Below are positions 11,233 through 22,525 of a stretch of 64,000 bases of DNA, one piece after another (the first letter of the stretch is position 1; each line of letters opens with the position of its first letter). The stretch comes from Cerrena zonata (lineage: Eukaryota > Basidiomycota > Agaricomycetes > Polyporales > Cerrenaceae). The stretch spans positions 1 to 64,000 of the forward strand of contig JASBNA010000055.1 in NCBI GenBank assembly GCA_038087015.1, given 5' to 3'. The position numbers and the translations under genes were made by a program. The notes under the pieces were generated by a model that saw nothing but the letters and a program-made list of their open reading frames with translations, did no database searches and had not been told where the DNA came from.

Positions 11233-12595
11233 TACTGAATGAAGAGTAGTAGATGGATGTGATAGCTCAGATGTGGTGTTTTAACCGCTCAAAAAAACAA
11301 CCTCCGTACATCCAGTTGCAAAAAATTGAACGTCGTCTTCATTCCTTCAAAGCACTGGCATTCCTTCAAAGCTGGATACTATTGAAGCATGCTGTATCTT
11401 GATCTAAGTCAGCGTTGAAAGGTGACTGCATAGACATGATCTTGATAAGCATCATTTTACTGAGGACTAATGAAGCTTCATCTTACTGAAGGACTAATGC
11501 AGCTCTTTATTGAAACTTTTCTAATGAAGCTTTGAAGCTCTTTATTGAAGCTCTTTATTGAAACCTTTGTAATGAAGCTCTTTGCTGAAGCAAAGCTTTG
11601 ATATCAAATGTGTCGACAAAGGGACCTTCAATTATCTTCGTGGGCTTATTGGTAAAGTTGACTGCATCAGATGTAACGCCGTGGCTGCGTCCAACTGGTG
11701 CTTATCTGAATCTACTAATATGGAACCAATCGTTTGATACTATGCCTCTCTTTAGTTGAAGCCATCTTCCTTCCTCTTTTTTCATCCATTTTTACTTTCG
11801 TAATTCCTTCATAATTTCTTCCCTGCTCTTACCACCTTCCCTTACCTGCTTTTCAACACCTACCTGCTCGTACCTCCTTCTCTTACCTACCTGCTCGTAC
11901 CTCCTTCCCTTACCTACCTGCTCGTACCTCCTTCCCTTACCTACCTGCACTTACTTGAACCTACTCTTACTTGAACCTACTTTGCTACACCCAGACACCA
12001 GTCAGGCGATGGTGAGATACAATAGCACGATCTAGATCTCGCCTTGAGCCATTTCCAGTAGCTGGAGGGTCTCGAGTCACCATCGTCGAGTCATCGGATT
12101 GTAGTCCTCCCAATACAAGGCTTATTGGTCTGGTGTTGGTGGGTTTAATGGGTTTACTAAGTAAATGTAACCTGCTTAAAGGAGAAAAATTAATAAGGGA
12201 ACTACCGAACTTTTCATCTGCTCTAATACTTTGTTCGTCAGTTCAACAACCAAGGTCTTGTTTTATTCTTTGATATTCCGCTACAAGTTTAAGTAATACA
12301 CAAAAGTTTAATAAGTTTTACCCTTGTTTAAGTATCTGGCGGGTTTTTTACTTTTGAGTGCATTTTCCAGTAATCGATTTTTGTGAATAAAGCTTAGAAA
12401 GGCTTTTATTCTCAATAATTACTCCAATATTTACTCCATAACTCCAGACTTTATTAAAGCTGTTAAAAGAGTCCCTTTATTAAAACGTGAAACGATATTT
12501 AGTTTAAATATTCTTCTTTGATCTATTCTTTTCTATTTATACCTTATTGCTCAACTTGTCCAGTTGTTTCCTAATGTTTTTTATATGACTAGATT
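11233..12595. other. 1.36-kb divergent promoter region NUS1/HGT4 with tandem repeats
   Basis: No gene is supported. At 11480-11600 there are degenerate copies of GAAGCTCTTTATTGAA. At 11861-11951 a 27-bp unit (beginning TACCTGCTCGTACC) recurs at 11861, 11888, 11915 and partly at 11942. The long upstream region suits a regulated nutrient sensor gene, but I could not pick out specific glucose-repression sites. Confidence 0.55.
11861..11951. repeat. 27-bp tandem repeat, about 3.4 copies
   Basis: The unit starts TACCTGCTCGTACCTCCTTC. Copies begin 27 bp apart at 11861, 11888 and 11915, with a truncated copy at 11942. It is CT-rich on the plus strand and lies about 650-735 bp upstream of the HGT4-like start. 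Confidence 0.85.
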
Positions 12596-14653
12596 ATGTT
12601 TGTTCGACTAAAAAAAACTTTAGAAGGTCTTCTATACGATAATACTATCGAAGAAGAACATTATCGTAAGATAAGACAGAAATCCTCGTCGGGATCTGCT
12701 ATCACTGTTGGTTTGGTTGCTGCAGTTGGTGGGTTTTTATATGGATACGATACTGGATTAATTAATGATTTGCTTGAAATGACTTACGTTGAGAAAAATA
12801 TTTCGAGTAATGGAATTAATTTTAATGTCCATGAAAGAGCATTATTGACCGCAGTGTTGAGTTTAGGAACATTTGTTGGTGCATTAGTAGCACCAATCTT
12901 ATCTGATAGATATGGAAGAAAATTTTCGATAGTTTTATCATCAGCGATAATTTTCAATATCGGTAATATTTTACAAGTCTCAGCATCGGATGTTAATCTA
13001 ATGTGTATTGGTAGAGCCGTGAGTGGATTATCGGTTGGAATATTATCGGCGATTGTTCCACTTTATCAAGCTGAAGCATCCCCCAAATGGGTTAGAGGTT
13101 CAATTGTTTATACTTATCAGTGGGCCATTACTTGGGGGTTATTGATTGCCAGTGCAATCTGTCAAGGAACAAGAAAATTAACTAATAGTGGTTCATATAG
13201 AGTTCCGATTGGTTTACAATTTGTTTGGTCTTTATGTTTATGTATTGGGATGTTTTTCCTACCAGAAAGCCCTCGATTCTATGTTCAAAAAAATGATATT
13301 CAAAAAGCTTTAGATAGTTTAACGAAATTAAGAAGATTACCTCATGATGATACTGATTTGATTGAAGAATTAGTTGAAATCAAAGCCAATTACGATTATG
13401 AATTAAGTTTTGGTAAAACTACAATATTAGATTGTTTTAGATCGGGTGGTGCTAGACATAAGCAAACTTTAAGAATTTTAACTGGGATCGGAGTGCATGC
13501 ATTCCAACAATGTTCTGGGATTAATTTTATCTTTTATTATGGAGTTAATTTTTTTGCAAGTTCGGGGATGAAGAATTTTTATTTAATGAGTTTTGTAACA
13601 TATCTTGTTAATACTGTATTTACAATTCCCGGTTTAATCTTAGTTGATATAATTGGAAGAAGAAAGTTATTAATTGGTGGTGGTATTGGTATGGCTTTTT
13701 GTAATTTTATTATTGCCATTATTGGAGTTACAGTCAAACATAATGAAATCAATTCAATCATTTCAATTAGTTTTAGTTGTGGATTTATTGCTTGTTTTGC
13801 ATCTTCTTGGGGTGGTGCAGTTTGGGCAATTGCTTCGGACATTTACGGTATAAGTATTAGACAAAAGGCAATTGCAATAACTGCTGCTACTAATTGGTTA
13901 GTTAACTTTGTTTTCGCTTATATCACTCCATATTTAATTGACACTGGTAAACATACTGCAGCTTTAGGTAATCGAATTTTTTTCATTTGGGGTGGACTAA
14001 ACACTCTAGGGGTGATATTTGTTTATTTCATGGTTTATGAAACAAAAGGTTTAAAATTAGAGGAAGTCGATTATATGTATCAAAATTGTGCAAACTCAAG
14101 ACTATCAACGAAATTCAAGTCGGGTAAATTGGTCAATAGAGTATCTGGTTCAAATACGCCGCCTACCCAAGCATCAATTACTGCTGCAGTTAATAATTCA
14201 AACTTGATTGAAAAACTGCAACTGCAGTCGCAACCGGTCAATCTAATTCCCTTTCATGATAATTTGCAGCCATCTTTTTCGTCCTCTTCGGGATCTTCGG
14301 CTTCGTCATCCTCGTCCATACGAACCAATTCTTCAATGAATGATTATCAAAGATATCTCAATAGTCTACAAAAAGAAACGAGTGACTCTCATAATCACCC
14401 GGATACTTCCCAAACATCTACGTCAATAATACGAGATTTCAATATAAAAAATCAGCCCCAGCAAAATTTATCCGAGTACGACCTAGAGCAACTTAACTTG
14501 AAGTATGACTTGGTAATGAGGGACCAAAGTCACCCCACTGATTCCAATACCAATACCAATGCTAATAATGAGACCAATAATATGACGATTATTGCAACCC
14601 CATTTTTCAGCTCTCCACCTTCAGACAGTGACAGTGAGAGTGACGAAAGCTAA
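12596..14653 (+). CDS. HGT4: Glucose sensor of the Snf3/Rgt2/Hgt4 type
   Basis: A 685-residue MFS sugar-porter protein with about 12 membrane segments in residues 30-485 and a cytoplasmic tail of about 190 residues. Sugar-porter motifs seen are GRAVSGLSVG, LPESPRFY, QQCSGINFIFYYG and YETKGLKLEEVD. Ordinary hexose transporters lack such a long tail; Snf3, Rgt2 and C. albicans Hgt4 have one and use it to signal glucose through casein kinase and Std1/Mth1-type factors. Arg167 (ASPKWVRGS) sits at the arginine whose change to Lys makes these sensors constitutive. The tail is Ser-rich with a DYQRYLNSL segment. The position next to NUS1 matches SNF3 (YDL194W). Confidence 0.88.
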   Translation: MFVRLKKTLEGLLYDNTIEEEHYRKIRQKSSSGSAITVGLVAAVGGFLYGYDTGLINDLLEMTYVEKNISSNGINFNVHERALLTAVLSLGTFVGALVAPILSDRYGRKFSIVLSSAIIFNIGNILQVSASDVNLMCIGRAVSGLSVGILSAIVPLYQAEASPKWVRGSIVYTYQWAITWGLLIASAICQGTRKLTNSGSYRVPIGLQFVWSLCLCIGMFFLPESPRFYVQKNDIQKALDSLTKLRRLPHDDTDLIEELVEIKANYDYELSFGKTTILDCFRSGGARHKQTLRILTGIGVHAFQQCSGINFIFYYGVNFFASSGMKNFYLMSFVTYLVNTVFTIPGLILVDIIGRRKLLIGGGIGMAFCNFIIAIIGVTVKHNEINSIISISFSCGFIACFASSWGGAVWAIASDIYGISIRQKAIAITAATNWLVNFVFAYITPYLIDTGKHTAALGNRIFFIWGGLNTLGVIFVYFMVYETKGLKLEEVDYMYQNCANSRLSTKFKSGKLVNRVSGSNTPPTQASITAAVNNSNLIEKLQLQSQPVNLIPFHDNLQPSFSSSSGSSASSSSSIRTNSSMNDYQRYLNSLQKETSDSHNHPDTSQTSTSIIRDFNIKNQPQQNLSEYDLEQLNLKYDLVMRDQSHPTDSNTNTNANNETNNMTIIATPFFSSPPSDSDSESDES

Positions 14654-14786
14654 GATTAGATATAGACGATTTATATATGAGTTAACGATTTATGATTAAT
14701 GGTTCTTAGATGTAGCAGATTAGCCTAGTAAATTTACGAGCTTGCTCTGGGGAAAGGGATGGAGGAGGGGAACCGGGAGGGTGGCG

Positions 14787-14794
14787 GTCACGTG
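14787..14794 (+). promoter_or_regulatory. GTCACGTG (Cbf1-type E-box) upstream of NAS6
   Basis: GTCACGTG lies about 95 bp upstream of the NAS6 ATG within a locally GC-rich patch, directly after GGTGGCG. The latter is reminiscent of the Rpn4 proteasome element but not an exact match. Confidence 0.5.
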
Positions 14795-14884
14795 CGCCGG
14801 AACAGGGAAAAAAGTTTAAAGAGAAAGACGAAATTACGAGGGTAGTCGTTTATCATCTACTTGTTACTCATTCAGTGAAACAGC

Positions 14885-15583
14885 ATGTCAGACAAGTACT
14901 TGGTCCACGAATCGGTGCTTGCGAAGAAGCACTTGCTAGTCGAGAACCTACTCCTAGAGAAGCCTCGGTTGGCGGTGCTCCAGGACGAAGACCAGCGGAC
15001 GCCGCTCCACTGGGCGTGTTCCATCAACGACGAGCCAATGGTGGATCTAATCCTCAAGTATTTGCCCAAGAACACCGATTTGGATGAATTGGTTGACGCC
15101 AGCGGGTGGACTCCCGTCCACATAACCAGTTCGATTGGCAACGTTGGAATCTTGAATAAGTTGATGAAATTGGACCCAACCCCCGACATCAACTTGAAAA
15201 CCAATCAGGGAACCACGGCGTTGCATTTATCAATTAGTAAACAAAGAAATGAAATGGTGAAAGAACTAATTGAAATTTATAAGTGTCTGGGTAGAATCCG
15301 AGACTCCAAGTCCATGACTCCATTACACCGGGCCAGTTGTATTGGAAGCATCCCCATCATCCTGTTATTGGTTGACCAGGCCCATGTCAATGTGAATGCC
15401 CAGGACTCCGACGGCTGGACCTCGCTCCACCACGCCATGGCCGAAGGCCATGGAGACGCTGCTGTCAAGCTTGTTGAATTGGGAGCAGACCCTCTGATCC
15501 AGAACAACGATGGACTAACCGCCCAACAAGTAGCGGTAGATGAGTCGGTGCTGCATTACTTCCAAAAACTGGCCGGTATCTAG
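14885..15583 (+). CDS. NAS6: Nas6, proteasome regulatory-particle assembly chaperone (gankyrin)
   Basis: A 232-residue protein made almost wholly of ankyrin repeats, close to the 228 residues of yeast Nas6. Repeats show the TPLHWAC, TPVHITSS, TALHLSIS, TPLHRASC and TSLHHAMAEGH cores. Nas6 binds the ATPase Rpt3 during base assembly and delays its joining to the 20S core. The first 300 bases are noticeably richer in G and C than neighbouring genes. It ends at 15583, followed by a short GC-rich repeat. Confidence 0.93.
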   Translation: MSDKYLVHESVLAKKHLLVENLLLEKPRLAVLQDEDQRTPLHWACSINDEPMVDLILKYLPKNTDLDELVDASGWTPVHITSSIGNVGILNKLMKLDPTPDINLKTNQGTTALHLSISKQRNEMVKELIEIYKCLGRIRDSKSMTPLHRASCIGSIPIILLLVDQAHVNVNAQDSDGWTSLHHAMAEGHGDAAVKLVELGADPLIQNNDGLTAQQVAVDESVLHYFQKLAGI

Positions 15584-16205
15584 CGCCGGGGCCTCGTCCC
15601 TGCCCTCGTCCGCGCCCCCGGTGTTGCCCCCGGTGTTGCCCCCGGTGCTCTGTCATCGGTCTGGCCCAAATAGGAATAGTAATTGAATTAAATAAAAAAA
15701 TGACCAAACGGGAAAAAACAACAAAAAATTAGAGACAAAAAAAGTGAATCCGAAAAGGGCCGAAACGAAAATACATCAAAAAAGGTTGAGCCATTTCATT
15801 TGACCAAACAACATAAGATAATATTTATTTACTTAACCAATAAAGTAATTCAAGGGTCATTGAATAAGCAAATATAATAAAGGGTAAAACGGATTGATGA
15901 AATTTTGTAATTGGGTACATATATTGTTATTGTAAGAAAATTCTGTAGGGATGTCATTGCAACATTTCATCTATATATATATATATAAAGTTTAATTTCT
16001 CAGTTTAATTGAACAAGGCTGGAAATTTTCAAAATTCATCACTATTTGTTAGTAGCCTTTTGTTAATTGTTTAAGCAGAGTATTCTCACAGCATCTTTTC
16101 GTTTAAGAAAAAAGAGAACATCTACTCATTTCTGCTCATCTACTCATTACTCATTTCTCATTTCTCATTACTCATTACCCAATTAATTAAATACACCAAT
16201 TGAAG
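15584..16205. other. intergenic NAS6-NCE102 with GC-rich short repeat
   Basis: At about 15612-15650 a 12-bp unit (CCCCCGGTGTTG) is repeated about three times, unusual in this AT-rich genome. Further on, 15977-15990 is a TA run, and 16120-16180 has CTCATTTCT/CTCATTACT repeats just before NCE102. No gene is visible. Confidence 0.55.
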
Positions 16206-16720
16206 ATGTTGGCTATTGGAGATTCTATATTACGTTTTATTAACTTTTTCTTTTTGGTTATTGCTTTAGGGTTGACTGGTTCATTGGCCGCAACCACTTC
16301 TAAACATTCCAATCCTCAAGTTAATTTTGGGGTTTTCGCTGCTGCCTTTTGCCTTGTTAACTAGTTCAATCTATGGGGTTTTCGCTTACTTGTTTGCTGC
16401 TTTTGCCTGGCCATTTATTTTGGCAGTATTTGAATTCTTGAATATGGTTTTCACTTTTGCTGCTGCCACCTGCCATTGCGGCTGCCATTAGAGTCCATTC
16501 TTGTTCCAATGAAGATTACGTCAAAGATAATACCGTTACCCAAGGTTCTTCTGGCCGTTGTAGAAAAGCTCAAGGGTCAGTTGCTTTTCTTTACTTTTCC
16601 TTTTTCATCTTTTTGGCTTCATTTATCTTTTCCACCCTTACAGTTTTGAAAGGTGGTTTATTCGGAAGCTCCTCCAAATCTGCTCCAAGAGTTGGTGTTC
16701 CTTCAGTTTCTCAAGTTTAA
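16206..16720 (+). CDS. NCE102: Nce102/Fhn1 MARVEL-domain eisosome protein, two frameshifts as sequenced
   Basis: Read across two frame changes, this gives a roughly 170-residue four-helix MARVEL protein. It starts MLAIGDSILRFINFFFLV and ends RVGVPSVSQV, both very like S. cerevisiae Nce102 (which begins MLALADNILRIINFLFLV and ends VGVPTISQV, from memory). The middle reads SSIYGVFAYLFAAFAWPFIL and then VHSCSNEDYV and QGSSGRCRKAQGSVAFLYFS. The frame breaks at 16347-16350 (one T too many in a T4 run) and at about 16471 (one extra base). Nce102 senses sphingolipids at eisosomes in the plasma membrane. Indel errors are more likely than a true null. Confidence 0.88.
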
Positions 16721-16859
16721 AGCTTGTAATTTTACTTCATTTCTACTGTATACCTTTTACTTCTAATGTATACCTCTGATTTTTGTTTTAGTCTTCAGTT
16801 TTTTTTTTTCTCTCTAATATAAATTTTAATTTACTATGATATATATATTAACTATGTAA

Positions 16860-19295
16860 TTATCTTCTTTTTCTTTCTCGTTCGTATTTATTCCGTTCGG
16901 CACCTTCCAGGGATTGAATAGTGTTAACAATATCAGACATCTTCTTATGATATTCTTGATACATTTGTTTCTTTTCCTTAATTTGTTCTCTGGCATTGAA
17001 TTTGGTTTGTTTTCTGAAATCTTTAATCAATGATTTCTTTTCTTTCTTCAATTGACTCTTCATCTTATTAACTTCTTGTCTTTCAACATTATTATCATAA
17101 GATTTCTTATCGGGATTGAAATTCTCTTCGAATTTAGGTGCATATGTTGGAATGGCTAAAGCTTTATGATATTGTAAAGCTAATGGTCTTCTTTCACTAA
17201 TTAAATTAACAAGAATCTTATTAATCTTATTGGTTAATGTAATTAAATTAGGTAATACATTGGCATAATACTTGAGCATATGCTTCAACACTATACTCAA
17301 TGGTTGTAAAATTTCAATCAATCCACTTTTTTCTCTCCATAAATTAACTAGTCTATCAATTAAGTAAATGGTTTTGATTATTAAATTAAACTTATGCTCT
17401 TCTGTGTCTAGACTAAATATTTCACTCACTGATAATGTTATGTTGGTTTCTTTGAATGCTGCAAACTTTTCAGTGGCCTTTAAATTACTACCCTTATTAT
17501 AAAGCTTATTAGTACTTATTAAACCATTCCCATTTGAAATCTTATGTGGCTCGGGAACTAACACCAATAATACTCTCTCTAAGAAATTGCTGATTTCGGG
17601 TATGTATCTCTTGGAAAATGATTCATAATTTAATAATACATCGATAATAAATAGACCTTGTCCAATTTCTGAAATGCTTGGATTTGACTTATTATAAAGT
17701 ACGTGTTGAGTCAAATATTCGTTCATAACTATTAATGCTGGAGTGATAATTAAATGATAGTGATCAGATGTTGAAAATAAGTATCCCATTATAATAAAAC
17801 TAATTAGATCTTTTTTCAAAAGTGAACTACTCAAGACTCTTTCTTGAATTAAATTGATTTCTTGTCTGACTACTTCAACCAAAGATTCATTGAATGTTTC
17901 TGCTAATTTCTTTAATAATCTTGATGAATTGTTCAATCAAAGACTGGTCTTTTCCTGTAGACTTTTCACTTTTGTCTAAGATATATTTGAATAATATCCC
18001 AACAAATTGATTCATTTTGTCTTTATTTCCTTCGGCTAAATTAGGTTTATAAGTTTCAACAATCTTTTTAATATGATTCACTTGCTTAGATTCTTCTAAC
18101 TTACTCAAAGTTTCACCCAATTCTTCTTCATTAGCTGGCATGGATACAGTTGGTGTTCTAGGTAATGTACGACCAAATCTTTTGCCTTCTTCTTCCTCTT
18201 CCGATCCTTCATCTTCTACTTCTTCGTCCTCTGAATTTTCAATAGCAACTCCTCTCCTTCGTCGTCATCACCAGCCCAAAAGTCATCATCTAAGTCATCA
18301 CCGGCAACGTCTCTTTCTTCATCAAGACCATTCATTCTACGTAATCTATCTTCTTCCAACTTCTTTCTCTTGTCTTCATATTCTTTTTTAATTTCTTCTT
18401 CGGTCTTGGTTCTGTCTGCCGGAACGGATCTTCTATCATAAACTAATTCTCTCATTTTACGATCATATTCAATTTCTTCTGGTGTTTTAGTCAGAAATTG
18501 GGGTTTGCTGGTGGTTTTACTAACAGTTTGATTCAATTCACTCATGACATCCCCAAATTCATCATCTAATTCCATAATATTCTCTTGTGCTTGTTCAAAT
18601 TCCATTTGTCTTTGATGTTTATGAAATTTGGATTTAGCAATGATCTCTTTCATTACTTCATTCTTACTTTTCTTTCTATTAGGTTCTTCTTCATTTGGCA
18701 TTAACTGATCTTCATCAACATATTTCTTAGATGTATCCCCCTAATCCTTCCTCGTCATCGAAATTTAACGTTTTCCCAGAATGAGTAAGAGTAAATCCAG
18801 CATCGTCGTCATCATCACTATAATCATCATCACTTCCCAAAGAGAATACATTTTTCTTAGAACCGGATTGTCTTTCCTTCGTGAATCTTGCCAACATTTT
18901 TTCTTCAGCACTCATATTCTTATCATTTTCACCAAATCTTCTATCTCTCATTCCACCGGTTCTTCCCTTTTGCTTTTTGGATGCTTCATACTCTAACTTC
19001 AAATTCTTTTCAACGTTTGATTTGCTCTTGAAGCTTGATTGTGCTGGATTGAACCAGCTTTAACAAACTTACCTCCTTGAATAATAGAGAAATCATGCTT
19101 GTTTCTGTTAATCCTACTATCAAATTGGTTAAATTGGCTCCTTATACCATTTAAAATCTTTTTAGAATCATCGTTCGCTCTTCTTGTTTCATGAGGAGTT
19201 TTGGATTTTTTATTCTTTCTCTTCACGTTGGTTTGCCCAACCAACCCGTTGTTCTTAAGAGCCTCTTTCAACTGCTTTAACTGTGAACCGGCCAT
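16860..19295 (-). CDS. NOP14: Nop14, SSU processome component, four frameshifts as sequenced
   Basis: The pieces together cover the whole of Nop14. The N-terminus is MAGSQLKQLKEALKNNGLVGQTN. Next come DRRFGENDKNMSAEEKMLARF, then NEVMKEIIAKSKFHKHQRQ and an acidic stretch. The C-terminal half holds FSTSDHYHLIITPALIVMNEY, IPTYAPKFEENFNPDKKSYD and KNKYERERKR near the end. Nop14 acts in 18S rRNA maturation in the nucleolus. Frame changes fall near 19057, at 18737-18741 (five G read where four restore the frame), near 18255 and near 17920. The gene is essential in S. cerevisiae, so a broken copy is unlikely to be real; assembly indels fit better. ATG9 lies upstream on the same strand; the two are also neighbours in S. 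cerevisiae (YDL148/149). Confidence 0.9.
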
Positions 19296-19485
19296 CGTTG
19301 TCTTTGGTAACTAAGCTGTAAACTCCAAACTTGATGGCTCTTTTTTTTTTTCAAGATGAGCTTTAAAAAAGTCTGCGTCTCATCGAATTTTTGTTCTTTT
19401 TTATTTTTGTTTTGTTCGTGAGACTTTACTACTATAGATCTTGTCTACGCGTGAAACAGATGCAAAATATATACAATCAAGAGGT

Positions 19486-22237
19486 TTATCTACTACTATC
19501 TTGTTTATAGAATTGGTTTAACATCCCCAATACCCCTTTTTTACCTCTGGCGCCTTTTGTTTCTATGCCGTCATCCGATAATTCATCATCGGGGGCTAAT
19601 TTATAGTTAACATTGTAAGCAGATTCACTCAAGCTGAGATTTGGAGAATTAGAATTGAAGCCATTCTTTTGTTTTTGTCTTTGAATCATGATGGAAGGAG
19701 AAGGACCTGCTTCTCTAGGTTGGCTTTTGATATTATTGTTTGCAAGGCTTTTAGAGGGTTGTTCTTTTTGACCTGCATAGCTTTCAAGAAAGTACATATA
19801 AGATTTAATCATTTTATCATCGTGGTAATCATCATTGAAGCTTGATTCGTCGGATTCAGTATCAGAATTGGAATCTGAATGAGTATGCTTTGGTTTGATA
19901 TTATCTAATTCGATATTGTCGTTTGCCATTTTTCTTTTTTGGAATTTTTTCTGTTTTTGACGTAATTTTTTCAGTTTACGACGTTTATTAAAGTCATGCA
20001 TCATATTCTTATCTTTTTCTTCGAAATTGAACATTGCAAAAGAACACACGTATCCTAAGCCGTCAACATGTATTGAATAGTCTCTGAAAAAATCCACAAT
20101 TGAACCTGAACAATTTGAAACTTTAAACCATAATATGAATGGAGTTAAAATCAAACTAATAATTTCATTAATAATGATCAAAATTTTTAAACTATATAAT
20201 TCACAAAATTCATTTTTAACTTCGACTGTATGTAATTTACCATTCCAAGAACTTGGCAAGTAATGAGTAAATTGTGAAACATATCTTAAGCTTGCTTCAG
20301 GATCATAAAAAAATGACAGAGATTGATTATTCAAATTTTCTGAACTATTTGAAATTGTTGAATTTTGCAATGAATTTGAAGTAACAGCCCATAAAGTACC
20401 AAACAAACTAATATAGAATAAAGTACTTTTATTAGAAGTTATTTCAAAAGACCAAAATCTATGATCTTCATCTTCAAACCAAATACCCATAATAACCAAC
20501 ACAGCAGTAATAGCACCAGAAATGAAATTTAGTAAAGTCATTAAATTAATGATTAAAAATCCACCCGGAAATTGATTAATATAAGTATTTGCTGGTCCAA
20601 TTGATAAATGTAATCTTTTAATGAAAAAATGAGGCAATTCATTGAACTCTCTTAATTTCCATTCTGCCCATGGAGTATATTGTCTCAAGCCAATAATCGA
20701 AGAAGGATTTGATTTATATTCATTAAAATATCTGAAAAAATATAATAACACGAAATAAATCACGATAAATGGGCAAAGTAATAAATTTATAATTGCAGCC
20801 ATTTTAAATCTTGATTGTAATTCTCTTGATAGTTGGTAACGATTTGCTTCCTTTAAGATTTTTGAATTGATTTGACCATTATTATTGAAAACAAAATTAT
20901 TTATACATAATTTTAAATTCCATTCTAAAGTTTTGGTTAAAACCGATCTTGTATTGAAGAAGTTTTTCAATAATGGGATATTTGAAGTTAATGGGATTGA
21001 TAAGTCGAGAATTTCTTTATTGATTAAAGCAATCATATAATTTTCTTTCCTCATTATTCTATTAGCAATATCATGAGCATTTAATCTAATTTTTGAATTT
21101 AAATCATTTAAATAATGAGGAGGTAAATTATCGTTATTTGAAGTTAGCGTATTGAATTCTTTTAAAAGCATTAATCTTTCCACTATAGTAATCCATGAAA
21201 TAGTCATAAGTTCATCATCATTTGAAATGCCAATTAATTGAGTATAGAAATTTTTTATTTCTGTTAATTTAAATTTATAATCAAAGTATAATTGAATTAC
21301 TCGAAGAACCAAATAGCAAGAGAACCCAAATAATAGAAATTTTATTGAAAATGGAATATTGTTCCAAAAAAAATTTGGTATTATCAAATCACCTAAAGTG
21401 ATTGGTTGGTTCAAATTTGAATTCCATTCATTGAAGAAGAAATTATAATCAATTCCATATTTTAGGAAAACCGTGAATCCCAATATGAAGATCAAGATTA
21501 CCAAATTAACTATTCTACTCAAGACAATATTGGTCAATCCTTTGCCACGATAATAATAATATAAATCAATTAAAAACTCATCCATATTGACAATGTTAGC
21601 CCATAGATATAATGCTCTTTCACGAGGTGGGATAACCAAACGACGATTTCGATGAGTTTTCGCTTGATAGGAAGTATGTTCAGAAACTCCATTTTGGGGT
21701 GACTGTTTACGAAACTGTTGAGGTTTATTGTAGATTGGTAGTGGAGTCGAATCATCTTTATTTGAACCGAATATCATCTTCTTAGCTTTTTTTATATTAG
21801 GAGTTTCAAACTTAATCTTATGAGGAGGCGATTTTTCTTCTTCGTCTGCATATGGTGCTTGATCTTGCTGGCTTGGAGTACTGGTAGTATTTCTTTGGCG
21901 GTAATTTGATTCAACTATTGGGGGAGATGGAACTGATATTATGGGGTTTATCCTGGTCTGAATCGGACGATAGATCCAGATCAGACTCCGAATTCAACAC
22001 ATTTTTCGAAGACTCGGCCACTGGCTTAAGCAACGGAGAGTCATTCTCATCTACAGATGAATGAATTGAGTTATTATTATAGTTCAATGAGTCAATTTCC
22101 GAATCATAATACTGATAATTCTCTTGCAACTGATTATAGATAGAGTGAAGTCCAAAAACCCTCGATAAAAACGTATCACTGTGATTGTTCGCCGACGAGT
22201 TATTTAGATTATCATCTTCTGATTTAAAGCGAGACAT
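19486..22237 (-). CDS. ATG9: Atg9 autophagy lipid scramblase, one frameshift as sequenced
   Basis: The N-terminal part (from ATG at 22237, MSRFKSEDDNLNNSSANNHS) and the long core join if one base is added to a C5 run (minus strand, 21920-21924), for a total of about 917 residues. The core contains PPRERALYLWANIVNMDEF, several membrane segments, LRQYTPWAEWKLREFNELPH and the C-terminal region with YDPEASLRYVSQFTHYLPSSW. Atg9 vesicles seed the phagophore, and the trimer scrambles lipids. The N-terminal about 200 residues are disordered and Ser/Asn rich, as in other yeasts. The single break lies in this variable N-terminal region in a homopolymer. Confidence 0.93.
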
Positions 22238-22492
22238 GGATACCAATTGAAGAAGAAATCGAAGTTATCATCAACTTCGATAGAGGGCGCTTAGAAGTAG
22301 CTATTTGCTGCCAGGAACCGCTCAGCGACCTTACTTTCTGGTGTATGGGTGTATATAAAAATGGTGTATGGAGGTATAAACATCCATACACCAGGAAATA
22401 GTGTCGTCCGCGTACCAAATACGTCAATCTTCCGGAAGAATTAGGAGGTCGTGTACGGGATTCCAATTTCAATCAAAGTCAAAAAATTGCAA

Positions 22493-22525
<33 letters not shown>

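Noticed and set aside
15465..15707. Arg/Gly/Gln-repeat open frame overlapping the NAS6 end
   Set aside because: Generated by the GC-rich 12-bp repeat on the opposite strand.
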